Numbered from the stretch's first letter, positions 32,482 to 44,138 are shown. The stretch: DNA of 64,000 bases from Tilletia caries (GCA_032718865.1 JALUTQ010000030.1:1054001-1118000); one strand, 5' to 3'. Made by a program: numbers and translations. The notes: generated by a model from the sequence alone, not told the origin.

Positions 32482-34552
32482 AAGTCGAGTGGGAAGGACA
32501 GCAAGTGGAAGGCACCCGCACCCGCACTGGCCACTGCGAACACCCTCACCCTGTTCTCCGCAGACCCAGCTGCGCTCCTCATCGCCCTCCGCTCCACAAT
32601 CGCCGGTCTGCTCGATGTCGCAGCACGCGCCTCCACCCTCGACTCCAGCAAGGACAAGGACAAGGACAAGGACAAGGACAAGGACAAGGACAAGGACAAG
32701 GACAAGGACAGCTCCAGCGTGCTCCTCTACGCACTCTCCAAGAACTTCCCGCCAGACATGCTCCAGCACGCTCTCGCCCTTCTCAATGGCGACCACGGCA
32801 CAGGCACCGAGTCAGCCTCCCCCACGAACCTCATCCGCCTCGGCACCCTCTCCAACTGCATCCCCCTCGGACTCCTGCCCCAGCACGCCGTCAGCAACTC
32901 CGGTCTGACCGATCCCGACGAGCCGTTACACTCCGTTGCGCTCTCGCTCCTGCCGCGCTCACATGCTACCCCCTTCCGGTCGCATCTCGCCGGGCGCGCC
33001 AAGGTGCAGGTCGGGAGGTGGATGCACAACAAGGAACGCAGGCATCGCGAGCCGGAGCCAGAGTCCGTTCCTCGCCATCCGGACTCCACTTCGTCCTCGT
33101 CCTCCCCCTGGAAAGAGCTCTGGGGACGGGAGAACGCAAGCGCAGAGCTGCCCGCGTCCATCGCACACATCGCACCCGCATCCCACCTCAGCACCATCCT
33201 CTTCTCCGACCCAGCACCACACGGCCTCCTCGAGGGACTCGACGCCCACTTCCCACACTCCTCCCTGCTCGGCCTCATCGCGCCTCCGACGCCCTTCGAG
33301 TCTGGCGGACGACGCGATCAGACTCTCCTCTTTTCTGAGAACGTCGACCAGCCCGCCTTTGCTAGCGGGGCTGTCGGTGTCGTCCTCCACAACCCAACTC
33401 CCTCTTCCTCCGCCTCAGGATCACAGCCAAGACCGGCCCTCGACCGGCCCTTCCCCGAGGGTCTCGTCTCCCTCCCGCTCTCCCCATCCCGTTCCAGCTC
33501 ACAAGATCAACAACCAACACCAGGAACGAAGAGACACGTCCTCACCCGCGCACGCGGAAACATCATCTCACAACTCAACAACGCAAACGCAGCACAAGTC
33601 TTCCTGGCCGACTTACATGCCCGCGCACGAGCGCGTGCGGGGTCGATTCCAGATGGAGATGGGGCCGAAGTTAGTCAGAGGGAGATGGCTAGTAGTGCTG
33701 GCAAGGAGGAGGAGTTCTATGTTGGCGTCTTTCGTAGTCCTGAGCCGTCGGCAGATGGGGACTTCAGTGAAGAGGTATGTGCATCCATCCATCCATCCTT
33801 CCTTCGTAGCTTGATTCGCGCTCGGCTGACGCGACTGCCCTTCATCTGGAACCTAAATTTCCACACAGCCCCTCATCCTCGCCCCGCTCCTCTCCGGCGC
33901 ACCCAGCAGGGGAACCCTCAGCCTCGACACCGAAGCCGACCTCGGCCCAGGGCCCGGCGTCTTCAACCAGGCCGGCGACGATCTGGGGTTGTATGTCCAG
34001 GTCAGTCTCGTTCCTCGTTCCTTCCTTTTTTCTCAATTCTTCGACTTCAATCGCTCACGCGCATCTCTCGCTCCCTTCTCCTAGTTCTTCTACCGCCCTG
34101 CTAGCACTTTCAGCACGCCTCAAGACGCGAACCACCAGAACCCACCCACACCCGGACCCACACCCACACCCACAACCCCTGCCTCCGCCTCCATCCTCCA
34201 ACCCCTCTCCATCCCCGGCCCAGACCCAACCCTCTGGGCCATGCCCCGCTTCCTCTTCCTGCACCTCCCCTCCCCCTGGACCGAGCGCGCCTCGGACCAT
34301 ACGACCCGCACGAACGCTGCGTTGGAGGGGAAGAAGAGGAAAGGTCCCAAAGTGATGGCGTTGCCGAATTTGTTCGTTGCTGCTTCGGAGAAGGGCTGGG
34401 TTGGGAAGGATGCGCGCGTGGGTGGTGGTGGAGGGAAGGAGGAGGGGAAGGCGAAGGCGAAGGTGGATGTTGTTGGGAAGTTGGAGAGACAGACGCAGGG
34501 CGGGAACGTACCCTTCGCAAGGGCCGTGCTCAGTCTGAGAAGTCGGGGTTAA
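32248..34552 (+). CDS. FIST-domain-like protein, 708 aa, probably mitochondrial
   Basis: Exons 32248-33774, 33869-34000 and 34085-34552 (709 codons with stop), with introns of 94 and 84 bp. The first 40 residues are Arg/Ala-rich with no acidic residues (MIVAAAGRASCMRVRARVHA), a likely mitochondrial presequence. A Ser-Pro repeat (about residues 43-76) and, further on, a Lys-Asp repeat (about 134-154) come from two hexanucleotide arrays. The middle and C-terminal parts contain HGLLEGLDAHFPHSSLLGLI, with PTPFESGG after it, a pattern I associate with the FIST_N sensory domain of FBXO22-type proteins. FFYRPAST and WAMPRFLFLHLPSP lie near the end. The family assignment is from memory of motif style and needs a profile search. 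Confidence 0.55.
32370..32477. repeat. (TCGCCC)n hexanucleotide array inside coding sequence
   Basis: About 18 nearly perfect copies of TCGCCC encode a (Ser-Pro)n stretch in the FIST-like protein. The unit length keeps the frame open whatever the copy number. Confidence 0.9.
32650..32709. repeat. (AAGGAC)n hexanucleotide array inside coding sequence
   Basis: About ten perfect AAGGAC copies encode (Lys-Asp)n in the FIST-like protein. Confidence 0.9.
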
Positions 34553-34595
34553 ATCAAATCAATCACACAAAGTTGGCACAAACGCGGACGTGTGC

Positions 34596-34685
34596 TGGAG
34601 AACAGCTTGTGAATCAGAGCGCGCGAAGGAATTGGCCCACTGGAGAACAGCTTGTGAATCAGAGCGCGCGAAGGAATTGGCCCAC
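34596..34685. repeat. Perfect 45-bp tandem duplication
   Basis: A 45-bp unit (TGGAGAACAGCTTGTGAATC...TTGGCCCAC) occurs twice without a mismatch in the intergenic region after the FIST-like gene. It gives a repeated 15-residue peptide in a small ORF that is probably not a gene. Confidence 0.85.
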
Positions 34686-35097
34686 CTTCCTTACACACTC
34701 CCGCCCAAAGAGAGATACACATTCCGGGAGGCTCCAGAGGTCCCCATCGTATTGCAGCAGTGGCAAACGTTGAATGATCCGGAGCGTAGCAGCGAAGGGG
34801 AGGGAATAGGGTGGTCAGGTGGAAGGAAATCGGCGCACATCAGGCGCAATTATGTCTCCGCCTTGTCTGTGTGTGTGAGAAAGAGGGGAGATGCGAGAAG
34901 GGGGAGGAAATAGCAGAAACTGTGGTTGAGGCGAACGGGGAATGACAGAGTGGATTGAAGTTAGGCCATCCGCTTGGTCCCAGCTCATACATCCGACCAA
35001 GTTCTTGAGTCGAGAGAGAGGAAAGGGTCTTGAGTCGAGAAACAGGCGGGCAAATTTTCCACCCCCACAGCAGGTATGACTGACCCCCCCTCCCCTT

Positions 35098-35977
35098 TCA
35101 CGCACTCCCAACAAACTTCAACGCCGCCTCCAAACTCGGCGCAGGCCCATACGCCCCCCCACCAACCACCTTCCCATCCTTGCCCACGACAACGACGCCA
35201 CGCTGCATCTTCCGGCCGGGGGACTTGAGCAGGCCCACAAGCTCGGCGGTGTCGGCTTGGGGGTCGGTGTAGAGGTTGTAGGAGAGGTTGAGCTTGGTGT
35301 GCCATTTGGCTTGGGTTGGGGGTTTGTCCTGTTATGTGTGGCGGGGACGCCGTTTTTTGAGTTGGGTGTCTCGGAGTAGGCCTTCTCTTCTGCGGAAGAT
35401 TATTTCTGCGGGACTCACCTTGCTGCATCCACAGACTGTGAATCCTTTGAACTTCTCCAGGTTCTCTTGGAACAGCTTGGCCTGGTTCGTGCACTGTTCA
35501 CACCATCATCCCCCGAACTTCAGCAACCACAAAGGGAACGAAGCGAAGAAAAAAAAAAAAAAACAATGGGAAGAGAGAGAGAGGGGAAAAAAAACTCACC
35601 CCAGGCGTGTTCGCAGCCGGATAGAAAAACATGACGACCCCGCGCTCGCTCGCCTTTACAAGCTCAGCAAGCGACGTGCTCGTGCTCTTCTCATCCCCTT
35701 CACCCTCACCCTCGCCACTGGTGTGCACAACCAAGCTGGGCGTCTCCGCCGGAAGGGAGTCGCCAACGTCCAGCACCGTCTTATTGCCCTTCGTCGTCTC
35801 TGCTTCGTCTTCGGGAGCGTCCGCGGGAGCAGACTCGGCGTCCTTCTTCTTCGAAGCGGCGGCCTTGCTGGAGGCGGGCTTGGACGTCGCTGCGGAGCTT
35901 GAGGTCGTCTTCTTGCTTTCGGCGGGAGTGGCGGCTGCTGCCGAGCTGGGGTTGGAGCGGGAGCGAGTTGTGACCAT
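35098..35977 (-). CDS. DOT5: Dot5/BCP-type peroxiredoxin, 227 aa, three exons
   Basis: Exons 35977-35600, 35493-35419 and 35328-35098 (228 codons with stop). The N-terminal 65 residues are rich in Ser, Ala and Lys (MVTTRSRSNPSSAAAA, then SKKKDAESAPAD), as in the nuclear thiol peroxidase Dot5. The peroxiredoxin fold follows: GDSLPAE, VVMFFYPAANTPG|CTNQA with the peroxidatic Cys as the first residue of exon 2, and YNLYTDP. Nuclear two-Cys family members usually have a resolving Cys five residues after the peroxidatic one; here that position is Lys, and the only other Cys are in FTVCGCSK 25 residues on. It should reduce peroxides, perhaps with a different resolving mechanism. The intron splitting the active-site loop is unremarkable. 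Confidence 0.82.
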
Positions 35978-36610
35978 CTTGTTTGCTGTGTTTTCGCTAA
36001 CCTGTTATACTTTTTTTTTGCTCTGGGGTTGCTATAAGAAGGATGTGGGATGGCGTTTTGGATACCGGACTTTGTACTCTGTGCGAAGATGTCTGCACCT
36101 GGAGGGGGAGTGGATGAGTGATGATGTCGTCGTCGTGCAAAGGGAAGAAAGGCAGGTGATTGGCGATCGCCTCAGACTTTCGAATCCAGCGGCGCGTCCA
36201 AGGCGCGTCGCGCGTCGCGTCGCGTCTCGTCGGTCCGACAACACGAGCACACGATTTTCGACGCTGTGCTCGGACTTCGGACTTTCGGAGCGCAGGTCAA
36301 GCGGTCAACCGGTCAACCCATGTTCTTTCTCTCCTTTTCTCTCACTCTTTTCTACGTATCTCTCTCTCTCTTCCTCTCTTAAGCACACAGACCCAGAACC
36401 CAAGTCAATGTCGGGATCGCCTCCGTACGACAAACGGTCGCCGGTCGGCTGTAATGTTATCTCAGAAAAATGTGTGTATAGACTATAGCGTGTGCGTGAT
36501 GCTTGAACAGCTGCTGTCCCTGCCTACGCTGCGACCCCTCCCAAGAACCCCCCTCGTCAAGGCAAAGATGGAAGTGACGACCTCCTTGGCGGAAAGGAAT
36601 CCAATGGCGA

Positions 36611-37550
36611 TCACGGGTTCCGGCTCCGAGACTCGCGCTCGGAAGGACCTGGCGGGGGCTGGTCGCCTAAGTCCCAACGATTTTCATTCATGAGGAAGGT
36701 ACCCCACCATTCGTACTTCCCGCTGCTTGAGCCCGGGTTGACCGTGTTCAGCTCGCCGACTTGTTGGCGGACAAACTCGCGCGATCCGTTAGAGTTCAAG
36801 ATAGCATGGTACCAGAACTTAACGGATTTTTCAGGCTGAAGAAAGAGGAAGAGACACCCATACACCGCGAAAAAGGTCAGCGTTTCGAACAATTGTATCC
36901 GATAAACGTATCCGCCAAAAGCTTACCTGGTATTTGGCGTTGCCGCTGATCTGCATAGGGGAAAGGTCGGCAAAGATGGGCTCGTACGTTCCCGAGTCGT
37001 TGAGGATACCCACAACGATGTGCACGCCGAGGGAAGCGTCGGGGTTGGCGTAAGAAATCTTGCCGACGTTTAAGCAGGCAGGATCAGCCTTCGAAGTGTC
37101 GGCTGACGGTTCCCAGAGCCCGTCCCGGTTGATATCATACGATTTACCTACCAGGCAGGGCTGGGAAACGAGAAATGGTCGAGAAGCGTCAGAGAGATGG
37201 CTCTGATAATTCCTCGGATGGTGAGCATTCGACAACAGGTGGATCAAACTCACCTGCCATTTGCCAAGGGGAGTCACGGAGGCATCACCATGGAGAATAC
37301 CGATGGCGTCACCACCGGAAACCTTGCTCGCCCACCCGAGGGCGTACTGAGTCTTCCACGAGACATGAATGATAGGTGTGGGAGGGTGTGACCGCCAGAC
37401 CATGTTGGCCTCGGCGGCTTTACCATTCTTGAGAACCCTTATGGCAACTGCGAGACTGTACGGTTTGTACTTGTCCAATCGGGAGGCAAGGGCGATCACA
37501 TCGGAGACCGACTCGTAGAAGGTGATGGTGCGGGATCCGGTGTCGGTCAT
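36611..37550 (-). CDS. Protein of unknown function, 251 aa, three exons
   Basis: Exons 37550-37254, 37160-36927 and 36835-36611, all phase 0 (252 codons with stop), with introns of 93 and 91 bp. It starts MTDTGSRTITFYESVSDV; no signal peptide, and the composition is that of a soluble beta-rich protein. Distinct stretches: NMVWRSHPPTPIIHVSWKT, YDINRDGLWEP, SYANPDASLGVHIVVGILND and VKFWYHAILNSNGSREF. Intact frames, consensus introns and ordinary codon use argue for a real gene. I do not recognise the family. It could be an intracellular lectin-like or capsid-like beta-sandwich protein, but nothing in the sequence proves it. Confidence 0.65.
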
Positions 37551-38819
37551 CGTGAAATCTGGAAAAGAAGGATGGATAGATACAGCAAGATGCACAACGA
37601 TTGAGAATGAGGTTTTCAAATCGTCCCCCGGATTTGAAAACAACTTTCGAATTTGGATGGTGCGACGGGCGGCGAGGTGAGCAAGCACTCCACGAATGCA
37701 AACCAAAATCGAGGCTCGCTCCCTCTGTATTCTCAGCATAGTACGAGGCGTCCGAGCCTCCGAGGCGACGGAACACATCCTGTGAACAGAGAATTTGTCT
37801 ATAGCATTCCCGACGATCCTGGCGAAGGCGATCGTAGAGGGCAGAGGCATACAGCTCATTTTTCAGTACCACTTTTCCCAAGATGAGGCGATAATGAGGT
37901 ACGAAACGAAAGAGGGCAGACTCGCATGGTCTTAAGTCATTGTACCTGGTGGTCTCTTCATAGTCAGCCAAGTTTTGGCAGTCTCAACGTCTCAATCACT
38001 CCCTCCTTCTCTTCTTCGATTGATATCTTCTCCTGCTTCACCATATCGCGTTCTGGTAGATTGACATCAGGATCCTTGGTGATTTATTCTCCACGGACAC
38101 CTTCTCCCTCATCCCTCGCTGCTTCATGCTTCATGTTGACCTGTTTTTCTGATGTGCTTCCAAACTTCGAAAGGTGAGACCCGCTTCTGGCATCGTCTCA
38201 TTGGTCTCGCTGTGGGGGAAGAAACTGTCGCTCCGGACAAGCTGCGCCTCATGGCATGCTTCATAATTTTCAGGGCATGCCTCATAACTTTTGGCCCAAG
38301 AAAACGCCATTCTCAACCGTTGTGCATCTTGCTGTAAGTTTGGACTCAGGACCAGTAGCAGATTCCGCTTCACAGCCTTCACTCACACTTTGTGAGAAAA
38401 GCACGCCGTAATGGGAAAGTGAAGAAGAAAGCTGTGGAAGAATTGTGAGAGGAAAGAGCAAGAGAGGCAATCAGGACAACTCGGCGAATCTACGCGTTTT
38501 ATACCCTTTTTGGCTGTCATAAGGTCCCACAATCCGCAACCGGGAGTCGGAAGGCGATCTGCGCGATCGGAAAAGAAGTGGATAGAAGCATCATGCTTTA
38601 TGCTTTGTGGCGCGTCTGTGTGAACGAACGGGAACCCGTCAGAACGAAGAGCGTGGGAATTTGCTTGTTGCTACGTATCCGGGCCGGCGAACTCTTCACA
38701 ATGAATGGATGCTCATTGCTCACAACAAGTTACAAGATCCGAGGGCGGTGGAACGTGCATGAAGAGATGGATCACATCGGTGAGAAGGCAAGGCGGAAGT
38801 GGCGGGCCAGGGTCGCAGG

Positions 38820-39190
38820 CGTTTGGGGCCTCGATCGACCTCCGCCTCGTCGTCGTCGTCACTTCCTTGGAAAAGGGTTGTTTCCGGATCGTCATCCAGT
38901 GCGTAGGGCTCCTTCCTTGCGGACGACCTTCCCCTTCTTGACTGCTGTTGTCTTCTTCATCTTGATCGGGGTTTTCTTGGAGAGAAGTCGCAGCTGGGGC
39001 AGGGTAGGTATGGAAGCTGTCGCCGCTTCCACTCTGCCTCCTCCTCGCCTTCGTCCTCCTCATCCTCGTTTTCGATGGCATCGCGCTCCTCCTGAGAGCA
39101 CGTCGACATCCTCCCCATCCGCGCTGGTCAAGTATCTCTCGTTGTCCTTCTGTATGCGCGACTGGAAGTCAAAGGGCAGGAATGAGTCAG
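38820..39190 (-). pseudogene. Possible decayed acidic nuclear protein gene
   Basis: On the minus strand, pieces in different frames look like coding sequence of an acidic protein: FQSRIQKDNERYLTSADGED, then (possibly after a CTCTCAG splice acceptor) EERDAIENEDEEDEGEEEAE, and later DDDEAEVDRGPKRLRPWP. They cannot be joined into one frame without several shifts. It may be a multi-exon gene that I cannot assemble or a relic. Confidence 0.25.
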
Positions 39191-39368
39191 TGTGGTCGAT
39201 TGATGATGATGCGAGGAAGGATTTGGATGCAGAAAAAAAATGTAGTGGCCCTAAAAGTACAAATGAGAGTGGGGTACAGAGACCAAAAAAATGAATGAGT
39301 GACTATGTTCAGTAACGTATGTAGTGTGTCGAATGGGGTGTACCACCGCCTGCCCCCATCCCATCCCA

Positions 39369-41816
39369 TCAAAGGAAAAGCGCCGCGCCTGCGATCGCAC
39401 TGGGCAGTACAGCAGCAGCAGCCCTGCTAACCGTCGCCGTCGCCGTCGCCAAAGGCAACACGACCCCCAACGAAGCCAGCTTGTCCGCTTTACTGCCCGC
39501 CACACCAAGGACAGCAGCAGTCCCATTCGCCGCTAGGGACGCGAGCACAGCACCCGCGCCAGGGTTGGATGGACCGTGTACGATCTTGACGATGTTCGCG
39601 CTGAGGCTGACGACCATGACGATGATGCCCCACTTTGGAAGAAAGACACGAGAAAGGAAGCAAGTGGGTGCGGAGGGAAGTGATGTTTGTAGATCAGTAG
39701 GCGTGCACGTTGGAGGAGGGAGAGGATAAGCGGTCGGATGTCAGAGCTCACCGCTGCTAGAAGCTTGGCGTATAGCCGTGTGTTGCTCCCAGGTTCGTCC
39801 TTGTGCATCATTCTGTGCGCAGACCCAAATGCGACAATGTCAGTAACTGGGATACTTTAAAAGACAGACCGACGTTCGACTCACGCAAACAGTATGCCGG
39901 GTAGCTGTTGTTTCAAAGCGAAAAAGAAGGGTCAGTAATTCGCGCCGATGGTGGAAGGAAGGACCTGCTACTTACAATGAAACTGATGGTCGTGCTCCCC
40001 ACACTGCCCACGATGCCGAGCACGAGGCCAAGATCATCGACGAGCATGCTGACGATGAAGGTAGAGCTCAAAAGACTCGCAGTGAGGATGCACCTGCCGC
40101 ATTTGAAACGTTCAGTCCTGTCAGTATTGGAAGGAACGAAGCGTGGTGGACGTTCGAGGAAAAAGAAAAGACTCACCATCTCCCCAAAGGAATCTCCCCA
40201 CCCTTCTCCCTCGCCTCCGCCAGGCGCGCCGACCTCCTCGCCCTCGCATCCTCCGAAACGGCCGTATGCTGAGTTCCACCCTCCTCGTCCTCGTCGCGAT
40301 AGGTGGAGGAGGAAGAGGAAGGCGCTATTACTACGTCGTTATCATCATCGACATCGTCGCCGGTGGAGGCTGTCGTGCCGCGGGTGAGCGGGGTACGAGC
40401 GTCTGCTTCCGCTTCTTCCTCTGCTTCGGCGAGGGTGAGACCTTCGTCGGAGGACCGTGAGAAGAGCACCTTATCGAGTGATGCTCGACAGGGGTGAATC
40501 TGATCGCATAAGAAGGAGAAGGGTCAGCACACCTGCCTACATGCGCGTGTAATGGAGTCAAACCGCTTGCAGGGACGTACCTGGAGCGGATAACTGAAGA
40601 GGGTAAGCGTGACGATGCTGAGTCGGCCAAAGCAGACGAAGAGGTTTGTGGAGGGGTACATTGTGATGATGTTGTCGGCCACCGCAGATCCAAAGGTCGC
40701 ATATCCAAATCCACCAACGACCTATGAATAGGAAAGAAAGCGGAGTCAGCACCAGACCTTTGGACTATCGAAGAAAGTTTGGAATGCAGACTGACCATGT
40801 AGACGAGTCCGGCTGTGCCTACTGATGATACTATCACTCGATTAACCCGCTTCTCCGTGTTGCGCTTGAGCTCGTTGAAGACGGGGAACACGTTCTGCGA
40901 GGATGAAGGTGAAGAAAATGTGTTGAGTATTTGGTACGGGACAGGACCAAGGAGTGAAGGCGACGAGAGAGAGAGAGAGAGACTCACCTGAGCACAAGTA
41001 AAAGCAAAGACGTAGACCGGGAAAATGCTGATCAGATGGGAGTCGAAGGTGATGAGATGTATCTCTCCCTTGCGGGGCGGGAGCGTGGCGCGCATGGAAG
41101 GCGCGAGGGCATAAGTGAGCACAATAACGACCAGATACAACACGGCGAGCAAGCTGAGATAGCTGGTATGGCGCAGGCTGTCGAGACGGCGGAGGAAGCA
41201 GAAGGGGAGAAGGAAGATCATGAGGAGGAGGATCCAGGTGGAGCGCTCGAGCAGGAAATCGGGTATGGAGTGGATGTCGTGGTGGAGGGCCTTGGTGAAG
41301 CTGATGACGACCTGGGGCATGAGCTGGCCGCAGATGATGAGGTAGCCGATGCTGACTCCGAAGCACTGGTGGGTGTCGCGCAAGGGGGAGGAGGGAGGAG
41401 TAGTAGTACGCTGTTCAGCATGAGCTCTCGCTTCACATCCGACGAAGGAGACAGGGGGGAATCCTCACCTTGAGCGCAATGGCGCCGTCGAACCACTTTG
41501 CGCCGCCGGGCACGGTCCGACTGGCAATCTCAAAGAAGCTCGTCCGTCTTCCTCCGAGCTTGTCGGCGCACCGGGTGAGGAGGTAGAGGCCCAGGGCGGA
41601 GGTGCACGCGCAGAGGACGACGAGGGCGAGTCCGAAGAGGAGGCCGGTGGAGGCGATGGCGTGTGGCAGGGAGAGCATGGCGGCGCCTATCTGCGTGTTT
41701 GTGAGGTTTGCGATGGAGGAGAAGACGGAGGCATTTGCGCTCTTCCTGGGCTGCCGTCGCTGGTGTGCTGGCTGCTGGCCCGCGGCTGCTGCTGCTGCTG
41801 CGTCCTGGTCGGACAT
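39369..41816 (-). CDS. AVT-type vacuolar amino-acid transporter, 583 aa, nine exons
   Basis: Exons (minus): 41816-41469, 41365-40988, 40894-40796, 40721-40581, 40499-40177, 40093-39976, 39904-39885, 39812-39752 and 39632-39369; total 584 codons with stop. This is the amino acid/auxin permease fold (SLC38/AVT): N-terminal NLTNTQIGAAMLSLPHAIAS, then about eleven hydrophobic helices including SIGYLIICGQLMPQVVISF, FPVYVFAFTCAQ|NVFPVFNEL, GFGYATFGS and NIITMYPSTNLFV. A long acidic/Arg-rich cytosolic loop (about 320-430, exon 5) interrupts the helices, as in several fungal AVT proteins. The C-terminus is hydrophobic. It probably moves neutral amino acids across the vacuolar membrane. A 20-nt microexon (LPGILFA) is unusual but needed for frame continuity. 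Confidence 0.82.
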
Positions 41817-42719
41817 CGTCGGGGCGGAGTCCTGGTACGGAGAGTGTGCTGCGCGCTGGCTTCCCGGAAGGCGAGAACGGCGGCGGCGAGCGTGCGGGCG
41901 ACAGCGAGGAGCAGAACGATGGCAGCGGCGACGAGCAGCGCGGTTGGGAGTTGGGAGTTGGGACCGGGCTTTGGGGGTCTCGCGGTTTCAGGTCGGTAGT
42001 GAGCAGTGAGCCGATACCGTAGCGGTACTTGCTCATGCTCACCCTTTCCCCTAACTTTAGTTAAGGGGTTATAGGGCGGCTCCCGCCTTACGGCCGTAAG
42101 CTTTTTGCCATTCAGGCTCGTAGTTTGGGACTTTTCTTCGCAACTACCAACACAACACACCATTCTGAATCAGTAGACCCTTGACCAAATCTAGTCCTGC
42201 AACTTCTGGCACAGGTTTCGTGGTTGTAGCATCAGAATTGACTGATCTGTCCTTGAGCCAAAGTTTGGTTTTCCTTACATAAGCACAGAGTGCAGAAATC
42301 TTGCATACGTAATCAGTTCATTTCGACACTCGACAGACGACAACCAACACCGCCAGCCTTTCTTCACGCTTCCATCGAAGCCCGACAAGCATCATGCGAA
42401 TTGAACAATCCCCCTTCAATTTCTTTTTAACCGCTCTCTGCTCACCAAGGTTCAAGTTAATGATGCTCACCGCTGTTTTTGCTTTTTCTTGCTTAACCTG
42501 ATGGCTGATACCACTTACCCATACCAGTCTCTGCTTTGTTCCCATTCTGAGTCCGGCCCAGCAGTCAGCACTCCCGAATCGTCATCCAAGGTGAGCCTCG
42601 TGTTTATACGCGCATCTGCATCAGGTGCTCCGGGTTAGGTCCTTACTCACCCATTCGTTTTTCAGCTCTCTGCTCTTATGAATCCGGTCGACGTTGTCAA
42701 GATGAGTAGACTGACTTTC
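41817..42719. other. Intergenic, no gene seen
   Basis: This is the promoter side of the amino-acid transporter. No supported gene; short frames only. CTTACGGCCGTAAG near 42090 is a small palindrome. Confidence 0.35.
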
Positions 42720-43135
42720 CTCACTCACCATGCCCCATCGGACAGCTCTCTCCCTCGACAAAGCCGCTGCCAAGGTTGCTCCCAAAGCACACCACCTCGT
42801 CATCTCCAACCCCGTCAACTCCACCGTGCCCATCGTCGCCGAGGTCTTCAAGTCTTTACGACCCCAAGCGGTGGGTTTTTCCCCCCGACCCCCCTCTCCT
42901 TCTTCTAACGGCTCTGACGCTTCATGAGTTAAAATGGTGCTCATCACTGCATATCTTCGTACAGTCTGTTCTGTGTCACGGGTCACCACCTTTGACATCA
43001 CACGCGCCTCCACCTTCCACTTCGACATTGCCAACGTCAAGCCCGCCGAGGTCAATGTGTCCGTCGTCGGTGGCCACCTTCGGCGTCACCATTGTGCTTC
43101 TCCTCTCTCAAGTCGCCCAGGGTTCCATACTCCAA
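42720..43135 (+). pseudogene. MDH: Malate dehydrogenase fragment with frameshifts
   Basis: Recognisable pieces of NAD malate dehydrogenase appear in order: HHLVISNPVNSTVPIVAEVF, YDPKR before an intron-like gap, VTTFDITRASTFHFDIANV, EVNVSVVGGH and FGVTIVLLLSQ. They lie in different frames: a shift occurs before YDPKR, another near the second exon start and a third within VVGGH/FGVT. The NAD-binding N-terminus and the C-terminal third are absent. An intron-like interval (42870-42965) is retained between the two blocks, so the copy arose at DNA level. Confidence 0.75.
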
Positions 43136-43145
43136 TAGTATGTTC

Positions 43146-43203
43146 AACACTGGACCTGACCTGACCTGACGGCTGACCTGACCTGACCTGACCTGATCTG
43201 ACT
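43146..43203. repeat. (CTGAC)n pentanucleotide repeat
   Basis: About ten CTGAC units with one interruption, immediately after the malate dehydrogenase relic. Confidence 0.8.
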
Positions 43204-44038
43204 TTCTTTCTGCTGTGCTCTTGCCTCTTCTATATTCCCTTACCTTCGCATCAAGCTCTGTTGGCATTCCTTTGCCCATTCGTCTCCGGTCTCAGCCTTC
43301 ACCCGTCTTCTACGTCCCTTCCGTCTGCTTCCCCGGCCGCTTATGTTTCCTATCCCCTAACCTCTCCTTCTGCATTAGCCTCACGCTTTTTTCTCCTCAG
43401 TCTTTTTAATCTTATCTTCATTGCGCTCGCAGCTATTCTCCGTCTTGTTTGTCAATTGTCTCTCTCTGCGCGAAGCCATCATATGACATATCATTCTTTG
43501 CTTTCTGCTTCCTTGGTAGATACAGCCGTGCGGGATGATTACGTGTGTGAAGTTCCTCAATCCCTTTTTCACGCAAGTTTGATCAACATTCAAAATGTTA
43601 CATGGACAATGATATAGATGCTCGTAGCTACGATCGCAAGTCGCAGCCGCATGGCGAAGCAGACGAAGGGTAGCGAAGCTACCTTGAGCTTCTGCGTAGC
43701 CGTGCTGGGCTGAGATTTGGTGACCTTTCTGATACAAAAGATTCGCGAAAAGGGGAGGGGGAGAGGACGCCCCCAGTCACGTCTTCGCACATCTCTACCA
43801 GGTCATAAGGGTCTGAGGTCCACATCGAGTCTGAGGGACACCCTGGCCTCTGGGCTTCAGCCGACAGCCAGGTCACTATGGTTCCAAGGCGTAAGTTGCT
43901 GCTACTTAACTTTGTTGACTAAGTCTGTATTTAAATCCCACTCCCAGCCCCCAGCGACCTGTTATTCAACAAGGCGAAAAAGTTAGGGGAACACTCTGGT
44001 AAGGTACGCACCCAGGTCAGGAATCCTTCATTTGATTC

Positions 44039-44138
44039 TGTGGAGAACCGGTCCGTGGGACCGACGGTGCAGCGTGTCCTTATCGTCGTAGAATCTTCTC
44101 TTCCTTCCTAGCAATGAACTACCAAGTCAGATTCCACA
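44039..44138 (+). repeat. 5' LTR, 100 bp
   Basis: TGTGGAGAACCGGTCC at the left, AGTCAGATTCCACA at the right; TG...CA ends. It is unusually short for a copia LTR. The three differences from the 3' LTR lie in the GAATCTTCTCTTCC segment. Confidence 0.92.

Noticed and set aside
32354..33338. Long arginine-rich ORFs in the other frames of the FIST-like gene
   Set aside because: They are shadows of the hexanucleotide arrays and of GC-biased coding sequence, with no domains of their own.
34573..34913. ORFs with a repeated 15-residue peptide
   Set aside because: Explained by the 45-bp tandem duplication; no other coding evidence.
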